In this document: positions 5,761 through 5,891 of the stretch, one piece after another
Layout of the letters: the number at the start of each line of letters is the position of its first letter
Position numbering within the stretch: position 1 is the first letter of the stretch
NCBI GenBank assembly: GCA_002410325.1
Contig: DHRK01000007.1
Location: 411,821-417,711, forward strand
DNA: 5,891 nucleotides
From: Syntrophomonas sp. UBA5314
Lineage (GTDB): Bacteria > Bacillota > Syntrophomonadia > Syntrophomonadales > Syntrophomonadaceae
Reading direction: 5' to 3'
The notes under the pieces: model-generated
The model's database searches: none
The model's input: only the letters and a program-made list of their open reading frames with translations
Told to the model about the DNA's origin: nothing
Program-made: the position numbers and the translations under genes

Positions 5761-5891
5761 TTCTATGTATTACGCGTCGAGGAAAATTTTTGTAGGACAA
5801 GGCGGAGGGCGGCTCTTTGCCGTCCTGGCATCGCCGCATTAGCCCGTCCGTGGGCGTCAAATGAGTAATACTGGACGTATTGCGATTGACG
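5761..5891. repeat. Structured non-coding element, cut by the window end
   Basis: No gene fits here. Three hairpins follow one another. In 5795-5825, GGAC pairs with GTCC, GGC with GCC and GAG with CTC around GGCGG. In 5842-5855, GCCC pairs with GGGC. In 5855-5891, CGTCAA (5855-5860) pairs with TTGACG (5886-5891) outside GTAATAC (5865-5871) with GTATTGC (5877-5883), including one T-G pair. A similar word opens the stretch (GTATTACGCGTCGA, 5767-5780) and closes it (GTATTGCGATTGACG, 5877-5891). The design resembles dispersed intergenic palindromic repeats of Firmicutes, but I cannot show further copies from this window. Confidence 0.45.

Noticed and set aside
1..5891. CRISPR array, tRNA/rRNA, transposase, toxin-antitoxin or defence system
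   Set aside because: No regularly spaced repeats, RNA-gene signatures or relevant protein motifs were found. The genes are housekeeping and metabolic types.

Overview
The window (roughly 50-55 % G+C by eye) reads as ordinary chromosome of an anaerobic, Gram-positive-type Firmicute, probably a Clostridia or syntroph-like lineage. The inference rests on strong purine Shine-Dalgarno sites, frequent GTG/TTG starts, U-tailed terminators, a consensus sigma-A promoter, a DegV-family fatty-acid-binding protein, a DUF4349 lipoprotein and a CshA-like helicase. The species cannot be named from the sequence alone.

Layout. Positions 72-1603 (+ strand) hold a two-gene acyl-CoA cassette: a divergent crotonase (enoyl-CoA hydratase/isomerase family) followed closely by a classical short-chain dehydrogenase/reductase. 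Together they could carry out the hydration and 3-hydroxyacyl/3-oxoacyl redox steps of a beta-oxidation-like or related CoA pathway. Positions 1604-1965 are non-coding, with a large imperfect palindrome (1669-1764), a hairpin (1786-1816) and a perfect bidirectional terminator (1910-1948) between the converging transcription units. Positions 1966-3994 (- strand) hold degV-family and DUF4349 lipoprotein genes, probably co-transcribed with degV first. Positions 4154-5581 (- strand) hold a DEAD-box RNA helicase, ended by its own terminator (4105-4134) and driven by a perfect TTGACA-N17-TATAAT promoter (5705-5733). Positions 5761-5891 hold a run of hairpins with no gene, probably a truncated intergenic repeat or structured element.

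The most interesting signal is the helicase leader. Between the promoter and the likely TTG start lies a perfect 9-bp hairpin followed by TTTTGTTTT, which looks like an intrinsic terminator. A second start codon (ATG, 5662) with its own ribosome binding site lies upstream in the same frame, so translating ribosomes would run through the hairpin. This suggests attenuation or autoregulation of the helicase. Secondary points are unusual active-site residues in the crotonase (Gly to Ala and Glu to Asp) and in the SDR (tetrad Asn to Asp). Several starts are better placed inside the longest open frame. No defence, CRISPR, phage or transposase genes are visible.
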